From: an uncultured Oscillospiraceae bacterium
GTDB lineage: Bacteria; Bacillota; Clostridia; Oscillospirales; Oscillospiraceae
DNA: 64,000 nt
Direction: 5' to 3'
NCBI GenBank assembly: GCA_944382965.1
Contig: CALWOA010000011.1
Location: forward strand, 21,214 to 85,213
Position numbers and translations under genes: made by a program. Shown here piece after piece: positions 42,299-49,325 of this stretch; positions within the stretch are counted from its first letter, which is position 1; every line of letters starts with the position of its first letter. Under the pieces are notes generated by a model. It was not told where the DNA came from and did no database searches. It was given only the letters and a program-made list of their open reading frames with translations.

Positions 42299-42353
42299 GG
42301 GAAACTCCTTTCGAGAAAAAAGGGGGCGGCCGAAGCCGCCCCGCATATCATTC

Positions 42354-42944
42354 TTACTTGAAGTAACGCTCCAGCAGGCCCTTCAGTGCCTTGCCGTGGC
42401 GAGCCTCGTCACGAGCCATCTCGTGAACGGTGTCGTGGATAGCATCCAAGCCGTTCTTCTTAGCGCAGGCAGCCAGATCGAACTTGCCCTGGGTTGCGCC
42501 GAACTCGCAGTCAACGCGCCATGCCAGGTTGTCCTTGGTGGTAGCCTTCATGTTGGGCTCCAGGTCAGCGCCCAGCAGCTCAGCGAACTTGGCAGCGTGC
42601 TCAGCCTCTTCGTAGGCAGCCTTCTCCCAGTACAGGCCGATTTCGGGGTAGCCTTCCCGATGGGCGATACGAGCCATGCACAGGTACATGCCCACTTCGG
42701 AGCACTCGCCGTTGAAGTTGGCCATCAGCTGCTCGAAGATGAACTTCTTGTCCTCTTCGGAGATGTCGGGGTTGTTCTTCACGGTCTTGGCGTAGATGCC
42801 GTACTCGTGCTCAGCAGCCAGCTTGTCGGTCTCCATGACCTTGAACTTGGAGCCGTCAACCTTGCAGACGGGGCACTTGAAGCCTTCGGGGATGCTTTCG
42901 CCTTCGTAAACGTAACCACAGACGGGGCAGACAAACTTCTTCAT
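42354..42944 (-). CDS. Rubrerythrin with N-terminal rubredoxin domain
   Basis: A 196-residue reverse-type rubrerythrin. Residues 1-35 are a rubredoxin domain (CPVCGYVY and CPVCKVDG), followed by a ferritin-like diiron four-helix domain with ExxH motifs (EEAEHAAKF and EARHGKAL). It reduces hydrogen peroxide in anaerobes, taking electrons through the rubredoxin site. The ATG at 42944 has GGAGG ahead. Codon use is strongly biased, suggesting high expression. PerR is encoded just upstream on the same strand, matching peroxide control. Confidence 0.95.
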   Translation of the reverse strand: MKKFVCPVCGYVYEGESIPEGFKCPVCKVDGSKFKVMETDKLAAEHEYGIYAKTVKNNPDISEEDKKFIFEQLMANFNGECSEVGMYLCMARIAHREGYPEIGLYWEKAAYEEAEHAAKFAELLGADLEPNMKATTKDNLAWRVDCEFGATQGKFDLAACAKKNGLDAIHDTVHEMARDEARHGKALKGLLERYFK

Positions 42945-42990
42945 ACTTGTTTCCTCCAATAATAATGTAATTTTTGATTTTTCAGGGATT

Positions 42991-43383
42991 TCAGGAATTT
43001 GCGCAGCTGCCGCACAGACCGGTAAAGGTCAGTTGGCAGCCCTGGACCCGACAGCCGGCGTATTTTTCCGTGTCAGTTTCCAGAGAATGGGGAACTGCGA
43101 TCTGGGGCAGATCGATGACCGCACTGCAGCCGGTGCAGACAAAGTGGACATGGGGCGCTGTGTTTGCATCAAAGCGCTCGATGCCGTTGACCGTACCCAG
43201 GCTTTGAATCATGCCCTGGCTTTTGAACCAGGCCAGATTCCGGTACACCGTGGCAAGAGAAATGTCCGGATGGGTCTTCTGAAGCATTTCGTGGACCATC
43301 TCCGCCGAGGGGTGTGCGTGGGTTTGCTGCAGGCAGGCGAGAATGGCGTTGCGTTTGCGGAACTGCTTGGTAGATCCTTCCAT
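42991..43383 (-). CDS. perR: Fur-family peroxide-type repressor
   Basis: A 130-residue Fur-family regulator. The N-terminal winged helix includes [27 protein letters not shown]; the metal site includes HVHFVCTGC and a second C-x(2)-C near the end (GLCGSC), forming the structural zinc site. Its position directly upstream of rubrerythrin argues for PerR, not Fur. The ATG at 43383 has AGGAGG ahead, and a TTGACA-17-TATACT promoter lies further upstream. A Fur/PerR-box-like sequence at 43469-43483 suggests autoregulation. Confidence 0.88.
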   Translation of the reverse strand: MEGSTKQFRKRNAILACLQQTHAHPSAEMVHEMLQKTHPDISLATVYRNLAWFKSQGMIQSLGTVNGIERFDANTAPHVHFVCTGCSAVIDLPQIAVPHSLETDTEKYAGCRVQGCQLTFTGLCGSCANS

Positions 43384-43431
43384 AGACACCTCCTGTCGTC
43401 TGATTTGTGATTGATTCTTATTTACGAGATG

Positions 43432-43460
43432 AGTATAGCATGTCCATTGCACTTTGTCAA
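43432..43460 (-). promoter_or_regulatory. perR-rubrerythrin promoter
   Basis: On the minus strand TTGACA (43455-43460) and TATACT (43432-43437) have a 17-base spacer. Confidence 0.85.
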
Positions 43461-43468
43461 GAAGAAAA

Positions 43469-43483
43469 TGAGAATTATTTGCA
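43469..43483. promoter_or_regulatory. Fur/PerR-box-like site
   Basis: TGAGAATTATTTGCA resembles the 7-1-7 Fur/PerR box (TGATAAT-N-ATTATCA) at 11 of 14 defined positions. It lies just upstream of the perR -35. Confidence 0.45.
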
Positions 43484-43493
43484 TTTATTTTTT

Positions 43494-43528
43494 AAAAAAA
43501 TTTCCGGGCAGATTTCTCCGCCCGGAAA
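43494..43528 (-). terminator. Terminator of the CooT operon
   Basis: A 9-bp stem (43501-43509 with 43520-43528) with a 10-base loop, followed on the minus strand by seven T, ten bases past the cooT stop. Confidence 0.9.
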
Positions 43529-43537
43529 GGATCTCAA

Positions 43538-43732
43538 TTATACAGCCGCCTCTTTCACAACGGCTACACCGTCCACCAGGTTTGCCATTTCCAGAGTACC
43601 CTCAATGGCCATCTGGCGCTCCATCAGATCGGTGAGGATGACCATGCCGTCCTTGCACTCAATGCGCATAACGTTGCGCATCATCACCGTCTCAGGGGTC
43701 AGACTGTTTTTATATACGGTAGAAAGACACAT
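43538..43732 (-). CDS. cooT: CooT-family nickel-binding protein
   Basis: A 64-residue protein of the CooT family. CooT of Rhodospirillum rubrum is a small dimer that binds nickel through Cys2. Here the N-terminus MCLSTVYKN keeps the conserved MC and Y, and the beta-rich core NVMRIECKDGMVILTDLMER and GTLEMANLVDGVAVV match the family. It is 15 bases downstream of a His-rich protein gene and shares its promoter. No CO dehydrogenase genes are in the window, so which nickel enzyme it serves is open. Confidence 0.85.
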   Translation of the reverse strand: MCLSTVYKNSLTPETVMMRNVMRIECKDGMVILTDLMERQMAIEGTLEMANLVDGVAVVKEAAV

Positions 43733-43747
43733 AGCATTATCCCTCGC

Positions 43748-44194
43748 TTACTTGACGTCCAGGCTGCTCAGAACCACGCTCAGACGCATATTGCCCTTTT
43801 CAAAATCAGACACCGCAGCCATGACCTGCTCATAGGCCACATGATTGCCGGCATCTTCCAGCTTGCCTGCCAGATCCGCCAGTTCCTTGGCATGGGCGGC
43901 GTTGTGGCCCACCATGTATTTCATCAGAGCCATCAGCTCTTCCATGGGGGTATGCTCGCAGCTGCCCTGGCAGCCGGCGCACTGACCTTCGCAGCCATGG
44001 GAATGGTCGTGGGGATGGGCATGATCGTGCAGATGGTCGTGGTCATGGGGGTGTACATGGTCATGCTCATGGATGTGGGCATGAGGATGGGTATGGGCAA
44101 CACCGTTATGGGTGTGCTCGTGGGTGTGTTCATGGGTATGAGGATGCTCGTGCTGAGGAGCACCGCCGGCAATGTGATCTTCGTGGATGTGCAT
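43748..44194 (-). CDS. His-rich metal-binding protein with Cys cluster and helical domain
   Basis: A 148-residue protein with three parts. Residues 1-66 hold 28 histidines in alternating H-x-H runs; residues 67-80 form a Cys cluster (CEGQCAGCQGSC); residues about 82-148 form a helical domain (EELMALMKYMVGHNAAHAKELADL). It is likely a nickel or cobalt store or chaperone. It shares a TTGACA-17-TATAAT promoter with cooT and is divergent from a CsoR/InrS-like repressor that also has a His-rich N-terminus. No signal peptide is seen, so it is cytoplasmic. The helical domain is of a family I cannot name with certainty. Confidence 0.85.
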   Translation of the reverse strand: MHIHEDHIAGGAPQHEHPHTHEHTHEHTHNGVAHTHPHAHIHEHDHVHPHDHDHLHDHAHPHDHSHGCEGQCAGCQGSCEHTPMEELMALMKYMVGHNAAHAKELADLAGKLEDAGNHVAYEQVMAAVSDFEKGNMRLSVVLSSLDVK

Positions 44195-44220
44195 TGCAAT
44201 TCCTCCTTTGTTTTTTTTCT

Positions 44221-44249
44221 ATTATACTCTTTTGCCCCGGTTCTGTCAA
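44221..44249 (-). promoter_or_regulatory. Promoter of the His-rich/cooT operon
   Basis: On the minus strand TTGACA (44244-44249), 17 bases, TATAAT (44221-44226): full consensus, about 25 bases before the start codon. Confidence 0.9.
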
Positions 44250-44272
44250 AGTATTTATTTTCCGGGAAATAT

Positions 44273-44283
44273 CCCCGGTGGGG
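44273..44283. promoter_or_regulatory. Candidate CsoR-type operator (C4/G4 inverted tract)
   Basis: CCCC-GGT-GGGG sits between the two divergent promoters, directly upstream of the repressor gene's -35. CsoR/RcnR-family repressors bind G/C-tract inverted repeats of this sort, so it could control both sides. Confidence 0.45.
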
Positions 44284-44284
44284 C

Positions 44285-44313
44285 TTGCCAAAAGGGGAAA
44301 ATCCGGGTATAAT
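44285..44313 (+). promoter_or_regulatory. Promoter of the CsoR/InrS-like gene
   Basis: TTGCCA (44285-44290) and TATAAT (44308-44313) with a 17-base spacer, 35 bases before the start codon. Confidence 0.75.
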
Positions 44314-44347
44314 AACCAAGAAAATTGTCAGAAAGCAGGTGGTGTTC

Positions 44348-44686
44348 ATGTCCGATCATCACGAGCATGCCCATATGGATCATGAATATCTCCATGCCCA
44401 CGGCATTGCCCATTCCCACAACCATGTCCATGAAAATCAGAAGGCAGTGATCAACCGGCTGTCCCGGGCCATTGGCCATCTGGAGAAAGTCAAGCGGATG
44501 GTGGAGGAGGGGCATGACTGCTCGGAAGTGCTGATCCAGCTGGCGGCGGTGCGCTCGGCTCTGGACAATACCGGCAAGGTGATTCTCAAAGACCACATGC
44601 GCCACTGCATGGTGGATGCCGTGGCCGCCGGAGACCAGGACGCCATTGACGACCTGTGCCAGGCCATTGACAAATTTATGAAGTAA
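44348..44686 (+). CDS. CsoR/InrS-like metal-sensing repressor with His-rich N-terminus
   Basis: A 112-residue member of the CsoR/RcnR/FrmR family. The N-terminal 28 residues hold nine or more histidines (MSDHHEHAHMDHEYLHAH). The core helices start at RLSRAIGHLEKVKRMVEEGHDC. Ligand positions Cys58, His83 and Cys87 are spaced 25 and 4 apart, exactly as in CsoR (36, 61, 65) and the nickel sensor InrS (53, 78, 82); InrS also uses an N-terminal His. A longer frame opens far upstream antisense to the His-rich gene, but AGGTGG before 44348 marks the start. It is expected to repress the divergent His-rich/cooT operon. Confidence 0.85.
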   Translation: MSDHHEHAHMDHEYLHAHGIAHSHNHVHENQKAVINRLSRAIGHLEKVKRMVEEGHDCSEVLIQLAAVRSALDNTGKVILKDHMRHCMVDAVAAGDQDAIDDLCQAIDKFMK

Positions 44687-44752
44687 AGCGGGCGCTTTTG
44701 GGGCATTCCGCAAGCATAAGAACAAGGAAACAGATGGGTGTTTGACAGAATA

Positions 44753-44777
44753 AAAGGTGGGCATTGCCCACCTTTTT
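44753..44777 (+). terminator. Terminator after the CsoR/InrS-like gene
   Basis: A 10-bp stem (44753-44762 with 44766-44775) and a 3-base loop, with TTTTT at its end. Confidence 0.85.
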
Positions 44778-44887
44778 GTTATTTGTGTGTTTTCTTGAAA
44801 CTTGTTAATCCCGTAAGGAAGGTTAACAAACACATGGCTTACAGAGCAACAGCCTTCCATAGGGCGTGGTGTAAAATCAGCCAATTG

Positions 44888-45493
44888 TCAAAACTGTTCC
44901 GTGCGGGTGCGTTGGCTTAAGTAATGGGGGCGACCGTCTTCGGGGTACAGATAACTGCTGAATTGCTGAGGGCCAACCGACAGAAGCATCTGCAGGTCAT
45001 CCCGTGTGAGCAAAACAGCCTGCAAACATATGCAGGTGCGGAAAGGGCTCAATTTGCAGCGAAGCATGCCCACATCTTCGATAATTTGAGGAAATTCCAG
45101 AAAAGCGCCCACAATACTTTCCGCTTCTTCTGGCTCCCATTCCATGCTGTGCCCGTAAGACACCGGTATTTGCGTTGCCATGGAATAGGTGGCAATCATC
45201 AGAAGCTTCTCACGATACCAAGACAGCGTGTCCGGATCTCTGAGATTCTCCTGGTCGGAAATAAACATCATATATTCGTTGCGGTTTCCCAATGTTTGCT
45301 TGGCTTTTGGCATTTTGTAGTCGCTGGCACCCATCGTAACCAATTTCCAAAAGGGGAATTTGCCGTTGGGCGGATACACCAGCACATCGATGTGCACGGT
45401 GGTGTCTTCCGTGGGATGGAGAATGGTACAATCCGATTGCTGAAAATACTTATCGCAATGGGCGGTAAATATATTCATTTCTCTTATATTCAT
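44888..45493 (-). CDS. SUFU (suppressor of fused) domain protein
   Basis: A 201-residue protein resembling the SUFU domain family: an early VHIDVLVYPP segment, then FWKLVTMGASDYKMP, EYMMFIS, and a late acidic turn before LLTRDDLQMLLS. In bacteria this domain is best known in immunity proteins of polymorphic toxin systems, also as free-standing orphans. No toxin gene is in the window. The ATG at 45493 follows AGAGGA. Base composition is more AT-rich than in the flanking genes, and it abuts a tRNA gene, which suggests acquisition. Confidence 0.75.
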   Translation of the reverse strand: MNIREMNIFTAHCDKYFQQSDCTILHPTEDTTVHIDVLVYPPNGKFPFWKLVTMGASDYKMPKAKQTLGNRNEYMMFISDQENLRDPDTLSWYREKLLMIATYSMATQIPVSYGHSMEWEPEEAESIVGAFLEFPQIIEDVGMLRCKLSPFRTCICLQAVLLTRDDLQMLLSVGPQQFSSYLYPEDGRPHYLSQRTRTEQF

Positions 45494-45633
45494 AAAATCC
45501 TCTCCATTCGGTGTGTACACTGTAACTATACCATAGATAAACAGGGAAAACAATGATAAATATACGATGCTGCCTTATGACAATGGTATCATTGGTTCGT
45601 TTGCCCGCACCGTTCCCTTCTATTGAGGACAAG

Positions 45634-45656
45634 AAAAAGCCACCCCGCAGGGTGGC
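45634..45656 (-). terminator. tRNA-Gly terminator
   Basis: A 7-bp GC-rich stem (45639-45645 with 45650-45656) with a 4-base loop is followed on the minus strand by TTTTTC, 12 bases past the tRNA 3' end. Confidence 0.85.
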
Positions 45657-45667
45657 CTTTTCTTGTC

Positions 45668-45741
45668 TGGAGCAGGATACGGGAGTCGAACCCGCCTTCA
45701 CGGCTTGGGAAGCCGTTGTATTACCGATATACGAATCCTGC
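45668..45741 (-). tRNA. tRNA-Gly (anticodon CCC), CCA encoded
   Basis: A 74-base gene folding as a cloverleaf: acceptor GCAGGAT with ATCCTGC, D stem GTAT/ATAC, anticodon stem ACGGC/GCCGT with loop TTCCCAA (anticodon CCC, reads GGG), and T arm with the GGTTCGA sequence. The discriminator is T and CCA is encoded. A promoter TTGCAT-17-TATAAT (45752-45780, minus strand) lies ten bases upstream and a terminator downstream, so it is a single-gene unit. Confidence 0.95.
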
Positions 45742-45751
45742 ATGTGCTGGT

Positions 45752-45780
45752 ATTATAGCAGAGCCAAAGGAAAAATGCAA
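45752..45780 (-). promoter_or_regulatory. tRNA-Gly promoter
   Basis: On the minus strand TTGCAT (45775-45780) and TATAAT (45752-45757), spacer 17. Confidence 0.8.
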
Positions 45781-45868
45781 CCACTTTTTGTCGAAGCGGG
45801 TATCCGGCAACCGATGCCGCCGGTTGGGAATAATCCGGGGAAAAACCGGAAAAATCCGGAAAAAGTAC

Positions 45869-45897
45869 TTGACAATCGGCATATATTCCGATAAAAT
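45869..45897 (+). promoter_or_regulatory. rpsF-ssb-rpsR promoter
   Basis: TTGACA (45869-45874) and TAAAAT (45892-45897), spacer 17, giving a leader of about 75 bases. Confidence 0.85.
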
Positions 45898-45918
45898 GAA
45901 CAGGTCTGCCAATGGCGC

Positions 45919-45960
45919 GGACAAATCCTTGCTCCCGGCGGCGCCGGGGGCCAAAAGTCC
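45919..45960 (+). promoter_or_regulatory. Structured rpsF leader, possible S6:S18 binding site
   Basis: A 9-bp GC-rich stem (45931-45939 with 45943-45951, one G-T pair) is enclosed by a 4-bp outer stem (45919-45922 with 45957-45960) separated by an asymmetric internal loop. It ends right before the AAAAGGAGGT site of rpsF. Autoregulatory leaders bound by the S6:S18 complex are known at this locus in many bacteria; the exact motif match was not confirmed. Confidence 0.45.
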
Positions 45961-45979
45961 AAAAGGAGGTGCAATCAAC

Positions 45980-46276
45980 ATGGCTAAGATCACCGGTAAG
46001 TATGAGGTGCTCTACATCATCGACCCCACCCTGGGCGAGGAGGGCACTGCAGCACTTGTGGAAAAGTTCAAGGCAATGGTGGAGGCGGAGGGTACTCTGA
46101 CCAACATCGATGAGTGGGGCAAGCGTCGTCTGGCATACCCCATCAACGACATGGCAGAAGGCTACTACGTTCTGATGAACATGGAAACCAAGCCCGAGTT
46201 CCCCGCAGAGCTGGAACGTGTGATGAAGATCACCGAAGGCGTTATGCGCTGCCTGACCACTGCTGTGGAGGAGTAA
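45980..46276 (+). CDS. rpsF: 30S ribosomal protein S6
   Basis: A 98-residue ribosomal protein that binds S18 on the 30S platform. The start YEVLYIIDPTLGEE and the WGKRRLAYPINDMAEGYYVLMN core are typical of S6. The open frame extends far upstream through the tRNA region, but the ATG at 45980 is preceded by AAAGGAGGT. It is the first gene of the classic rpsF-ssb-rpsR operon. Confidence 0.97.
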   Translation: MAKITGKYEVLYIIDPTLGEEGTAALVEKFKAMVEAEGTLTNIDEWGKRRLAYPINDMAEGYYVLMNMETKPEFPAELERVMKITEGVMRCLTTAVEE

Positions 46277-46279
46277 TTC

Positions 46280-46804
46280 ATGCTCAACCACATTGTTATC
46301 ATGGGTCGTCTGACCCGTGACCCTGAGCTTCGCCGTACCGGCAGCGGAATTGCCGTTGCCAGTTTCAGCGTAGCTGTCGACCGGGACTTCGGCGGCAGAG
46401 ACGGCGGCGAGCGGGAAACCGATTTTATTGATTGTGTTGCCTGGCGTCAGACCGGAGAGTTTGTCTCCAAGTATTTCACCAAGGGTTCCATGATCGTGGT
46501 TTCCGGTCGGCTCCAGATTCGCAGCTGGACCGACAAAGATGGCAACAAGCGTCGCACTGCGGAAGTCGTTGCAGACAATGTCTACTTCGGCGACAGCAAG
46601 CGCAGCAGCGAGAGCGGCAACAACACCTACGGCGGCAACGCTTATGGTGGCAACAGCTACGGCAGCAATGGAAACTCCTATTCCGCCCCCAGCTACGGCA
46701 GTGCTCCCGCTACTCCCAACTACGGTGGCTACAGCGCCCCCGCAGCCGCTCCGGCATCGGATTTCGCCATGCTGGAAGACGATGACGCCCAGCTGCCCTT
46801 CTAA
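46280..46804 (+). CDS. ssb: Single-stranded DNA-binding protein
   Basis: A 174-residue SSB. The OB fold spans residues about 1-110 (MLNHIVIMGRLTRDPELR, then FIDCVAWRQTGEFV), followed by a Gly/Asn/Ser/Tyr-rich flexible linker and the acidic tip DDDAQLPF that recruits partner proteins. It lies three bases after rpsF and before rpsR, the standard arrangement. Confidence 0.97.
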   Translation: MLNHIVIMGRLTRDPELRRTGSGIAVASFSVAVDRDFGGRDGGERETDFIDCVAWRQTGEFVSKYFTKGSMIVVSGRLQIRSWTDKDGNKRRTAEVVADNVYFGDSKRSSESGNNTYGGNAYGGNSYGSNGNSYSAPSYGSAPATPNYGGYSAPAAAPASDFAMLEDDDAQLPF

Positions 46805-46849
46805 CTTTTACTGAACTTTTTCTACAACGCTTACAAGGAGGGAAAATCC

Positions 46850-47086
46850 ATGGCTAACGAACAGCGTATGCGTCCCCGCAAGCGCAAGAAGGTTTGCGCT
46901 TTCTGCGTGGATAAGGTGACCAGCATCGATTACAAGGACACCGCTAAGCTCCGCCGTTACCTGTCCGAGCGCGGCAAGATTCTGCCCCGCCGTACCACCG
47001 GTACCTGTGCTGAGCATCAGCGTGACCTGACCACCGCCATCAAGCGTGCCCGTCAGATCGCCCTGCTGCCCTACGTCGCTGACTGA
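46850..47086 (+). CDS. rpsR: 30S ribosomal protein S18
   Basis: A 78-residue S18 with the conserved core [33 protein letters not shown]. It keeps cysteines (CAFC near residue 16, and TC near 53) as in the zinc-type S18 variant. AAGGAGGG precedes the ATG. Last gene of the operon, followed by a strong terminator. Confidence 0.97.
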   Translation: MANEQRMRPRKRKKVCAFCVDKVTSIDYKDTAKLRRYLSERGKILPRRTTGTCAEHQRDLTTAIKRARQIALLPYVAD

Positions 47087-47097
47087 TTGACGAAGTT

Positions 47098-47135
47098 ACA
47101 TCCCAAAAGCTTTCTGCGCTTTTGGGATGTTTTTC
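47098..47135 (+). terminator. rpsR terminator
   Basis: A 13-bp perfect stem (47098-47110 with 47118-47130) with a 7-base loop, followed by TTTTCT. Confidence 0.95.
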
Positions 47136-47215
47136 TATATTCTGGAAAAAATGGGTAAGATAGAGGAAACGGCAGATTCACGGAAGGAACAAACCATAGA
47201 TGTGAGGTGCAGATT

Positions 47216-48775
47216 ATGAAAACATTGTTTTATGGCGGCAGTATCCTGACCATGGAGGAAAATCTGTATGCCCAGGCCCTGGTTGCGGAGGATGACAAGA
47301 TTCTGGCAGTGGGCACGGAAGCGCAAATGCGGGATCTGGCGGGTAAGTGCGAAGAGGTGAATCTTCACGGCGCGACCCTGATGCCCGGATTTATCGACGC
47401 CCACAGTCATTTCTCCCAGATGGCCAGCGCCCAGCTTCAGATTTCTCTGGACGGGGCGGACACGGTGGAGGAAATGCAGCGCCGGATTTGGCAGTTCCTG
47501 GAAAAGAACAAGCCCTCCCCTGGCCAGTGGGTCACCGCCCGGGACTATGACAAAGCCCCGCCCTTCCCGACCTTGGAAGAATTGGACAGCTTCGCTCCCA
47601 AAAATCCCCTGGTTATCCACCACAAGTCCGGACATATGGGCTTTTTGAACAGTCTGGCCCTGGAAGCCCTGGACATTACCCCCCAGACCCAGGCCCCGGA
47701 GGGCGGACGGATTGAAACCAAGGACGGAAAACTCACCGGATATCTGGAAGAAAATGCCTTCGTTTCCTACCTGAAGAAAATCCCAATGGCGCCTCCGGAG
47801 CAGCTGCTCCAGGCCTACGCCCAGGCTCAGGACATCTACGCTTCCTACGGCATCACCACCATCCAGGACGGTATGATCGTCCGGGAACTGCTGCCGCTGT
47901 ATCACATGCTGCTGGGCCGGAAGCTGCTGAAACTGGATCTGGTGGCCTACCCTGACCCGGACACTTACCCCCAGGCTCAGGAGGAACTGGGCAAAGCCAG
48001 CCGCCATCTACGCATCGGGGGTATGAAAATCTTCCTGGACGGCTCTCCCCAGGGGCGGACGGCCTGGATGCGCAAGCCTTACGCCTGCGGTGGAGACTAC
48101 CGGAGCTACGGCACCATGACCGATGATGGGGTAAAGCAGGCCATGGAAAAAGCAGCCAGGCAGGAAACCCAACTGCTGGCCCACTGCAACGGTGACGCAG
48201 CGGCGGAGCAGTTTTTGTCCTGCCTGGAAGCGGTGGAGGGAGAATATCCCGGGCTCAAAGACCTGCGGCCGGTGATTGTCCACGGCCAGCTCATGGGTTT
48301 GGACCAGCTGCCCAAGGCAGCGGAGTTGGGAGCGATGATTTCCTTCTTCGTGGCCCATGTGTACCACTGGGGCGATATCCATGTGAAGAATTTCGGCATG
48401 GAACGGGCCAGCCGGATCAGCCCTGCCCGCAGCGCCCTGGAACAGGGCATTCCCATTACCTTCCACCAGGATGCCCCGGTGATTCAGCCGGACATGCTGG
48501 AAACGCTGTGGTGCGCCTGCTGCCGCCGAACCCGGGGCGGTATGGTACTGGGACGGGAGGAACAGATTCCCGTGCTGGATGCCCTGAAAGCAATCACGGT
48601 CAACGCCGCCTATCAGTACTTTGAAGAGAAGGACAAGGGCACCCTGGCCCCGGGAAAGCGGGCGGATTTCGTAATCCTGAGCCAGAATCCTTTGGAAATC
48701 CCGGCAGAAAACTCACGAAGCATTCAGGTTCTGCAAACCTGGAAGGACGGTCAGTGCATCTATATCCGGCAGTAA
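47216..48775 (+). CDS. YtcJ-like amidohydrolase
   Basis: A 519-residue amidohydrolase of the amidohydrolase-3 (YtcJ/ExoZ-like) group. The N-terminal strand KTLFYGGSILTMEE and the metal-binding HSHF motif in MPGFIDAHSHFSQM lead the TIM-barrel; later features include HCNGDAAAEQFL, VHGQLM and FHQDAPV. These enzymes hydrolyse amide or imine bonds, but the substrate is not known. A GTG three codons earlier is a possible start; GAGGTG six bases before the ATG at 47216 favours the latter. It is monocistronic. Confidence 0.88.
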   Translation: MKTLFYGGSILTMEENLYAQALVAEDDKILAVGTEAQMRDLAGKCEEVNLHGATLMPGFIDAHSHFSQMASAQLQISLDGADTVEEMQRRIWQFLEKNKPSPGQWVTARDYDKAPPFPTLEELDSFAPKNPLVIHHKSGHMGFLNSLALEALDITPQTQAPEGGRIETKDGKLTGYLEENAFVSYLKKIPMAPPEQLLQAYAQAQDIYASYGITTIQDGMIVRELLPLYHMLLGRKLLKLDLVAYPDPDTYPQAQEELGKASRHLRIGGMKIFLDGSPQGRTAWMRKPYACGGDYRSYGTMTDDGVKQAMEKAARQETQLLAHCNGDAAAEQFLSCLEAVEGEYPGLKDLRPVIVHGQLMGLDQLPKAAELGAMISFFVAHVYHWGDIHVKNFGMERASRISPARSALEQGIPITFHQDAPVIQPDMLETLWCACCRRTRGGMVLGREEQIPVLDALKAITVNAAYQYFEEKDKGTLAPGKRADFVILSQNPLEIPAENSRSIQVLQTWKDGQCIYIRQ

Positions 48776-48791
48776 CTCCCGGGATGTCGGT

Positions 48792-49325
48792 TTACTCCGC
48801 GAACGGACTCAGATCCAGCCTGTCCCGGTCGGTGGGATTGATGGTGAAGGTGACGCCGGTGATTTCCGCCCACTGATAATCCCCGATCTGGCGATTTTTG
48901 ATGTCGGACAGAATCTGATCCTTGGCATACAGAACTGCCTCTACTCCAGCGCTGGGAGAGGCGTGAACCACCAGATTGTCTTTGCCATAGTAGTTGAGCC
49001 ACAGGTCCAGGGTGCAGCCCGGCACCGTCCGATACTCCACATCCACCTGGATGGTTCCCGGTGCCAGCTTGGCATTGGTTTCCACCTGAGGTACTTCCGC
49101 ATCGGGGGCAATGGGCATGTTCCAAGATTCAAAGCCTATCTTTTCATCACTCCCCTTTTCCAGAGAGATCTGATAGGTGGCGGTGTCGGTTACGGTCATA
49201 TTCAGCCGGGAATCTCCCCCATAGGTAAAGCTGGAGGCTTCCACGAAGCACATCCCAATGCCCACGCCGCCGATGAGCAAGCCCAGAAATACCAGAATCA
49301 GAGCTGTAATGCGCAGTTTACGCAT
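48792..49325 (-). CDS. Membrane-anchored beta-rich protein (last gene of the PadR operon)
   Basis: A 177-residue protein with one N-terminal membrane helix (about residues 5-27, LRITALILVFLGLLIGGVGIGM) and a beta-rich extracytoplasmic part. It overlaps the DUF1700 gene by eight bases. In many Firmicutes PadR and DUF1700 genes are followed by a DUF4097-type adhesin-like protein; this one sits in the same place and has a similar layout but is shorter, so the family assignment is tentative. Confidence 0.6.
   Translation of the reverse strand: MRKLRITALILVFLGLLIGGVGIGMCFVEASSFTYGGDSRLNMTVTDTATYQISLEKGSDEKIGFESWNMPIAPDAEVPQVETNAKLAPGTIQVDVEYRTVPGCTLDLWLNYYGKDNLVVHASPSAGVEAVLYAKDQILSDIKNRQIGDYQWAEITGVTFTINPTDRDRLDLSPFAE

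Noticed and set aside
43494-43528. The hairpin after cooT as part of perR control
   Set aside because: The stem with its T-run reads correctly only as a minus-strand terminator of the cooT operon, though it also lies upstream of perR.
44027-44160. Short tandem DNA repeats in the His-rich gene as a CRISPR-like or satellite array
   Set aside because: The period is irregular and follows codons for alternating H-x-H; it is coding repetition, not an array.
43841-44347. An upstream extension of the CsoR/InrS-like gene through the divergent region
   Set aside because: The extension runs antisense to the His-rich gene and across both promoters; the ATG at 44348 has a Shine-Dalgarno site and begins the conserved His-rich head.
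46620-46740. Repetitive AGC/GGC-rich stretch as a repeat element
   Set aside because: It encodes the Gly/Asn/Ser/Tyr linker of SSB and stays in frame.
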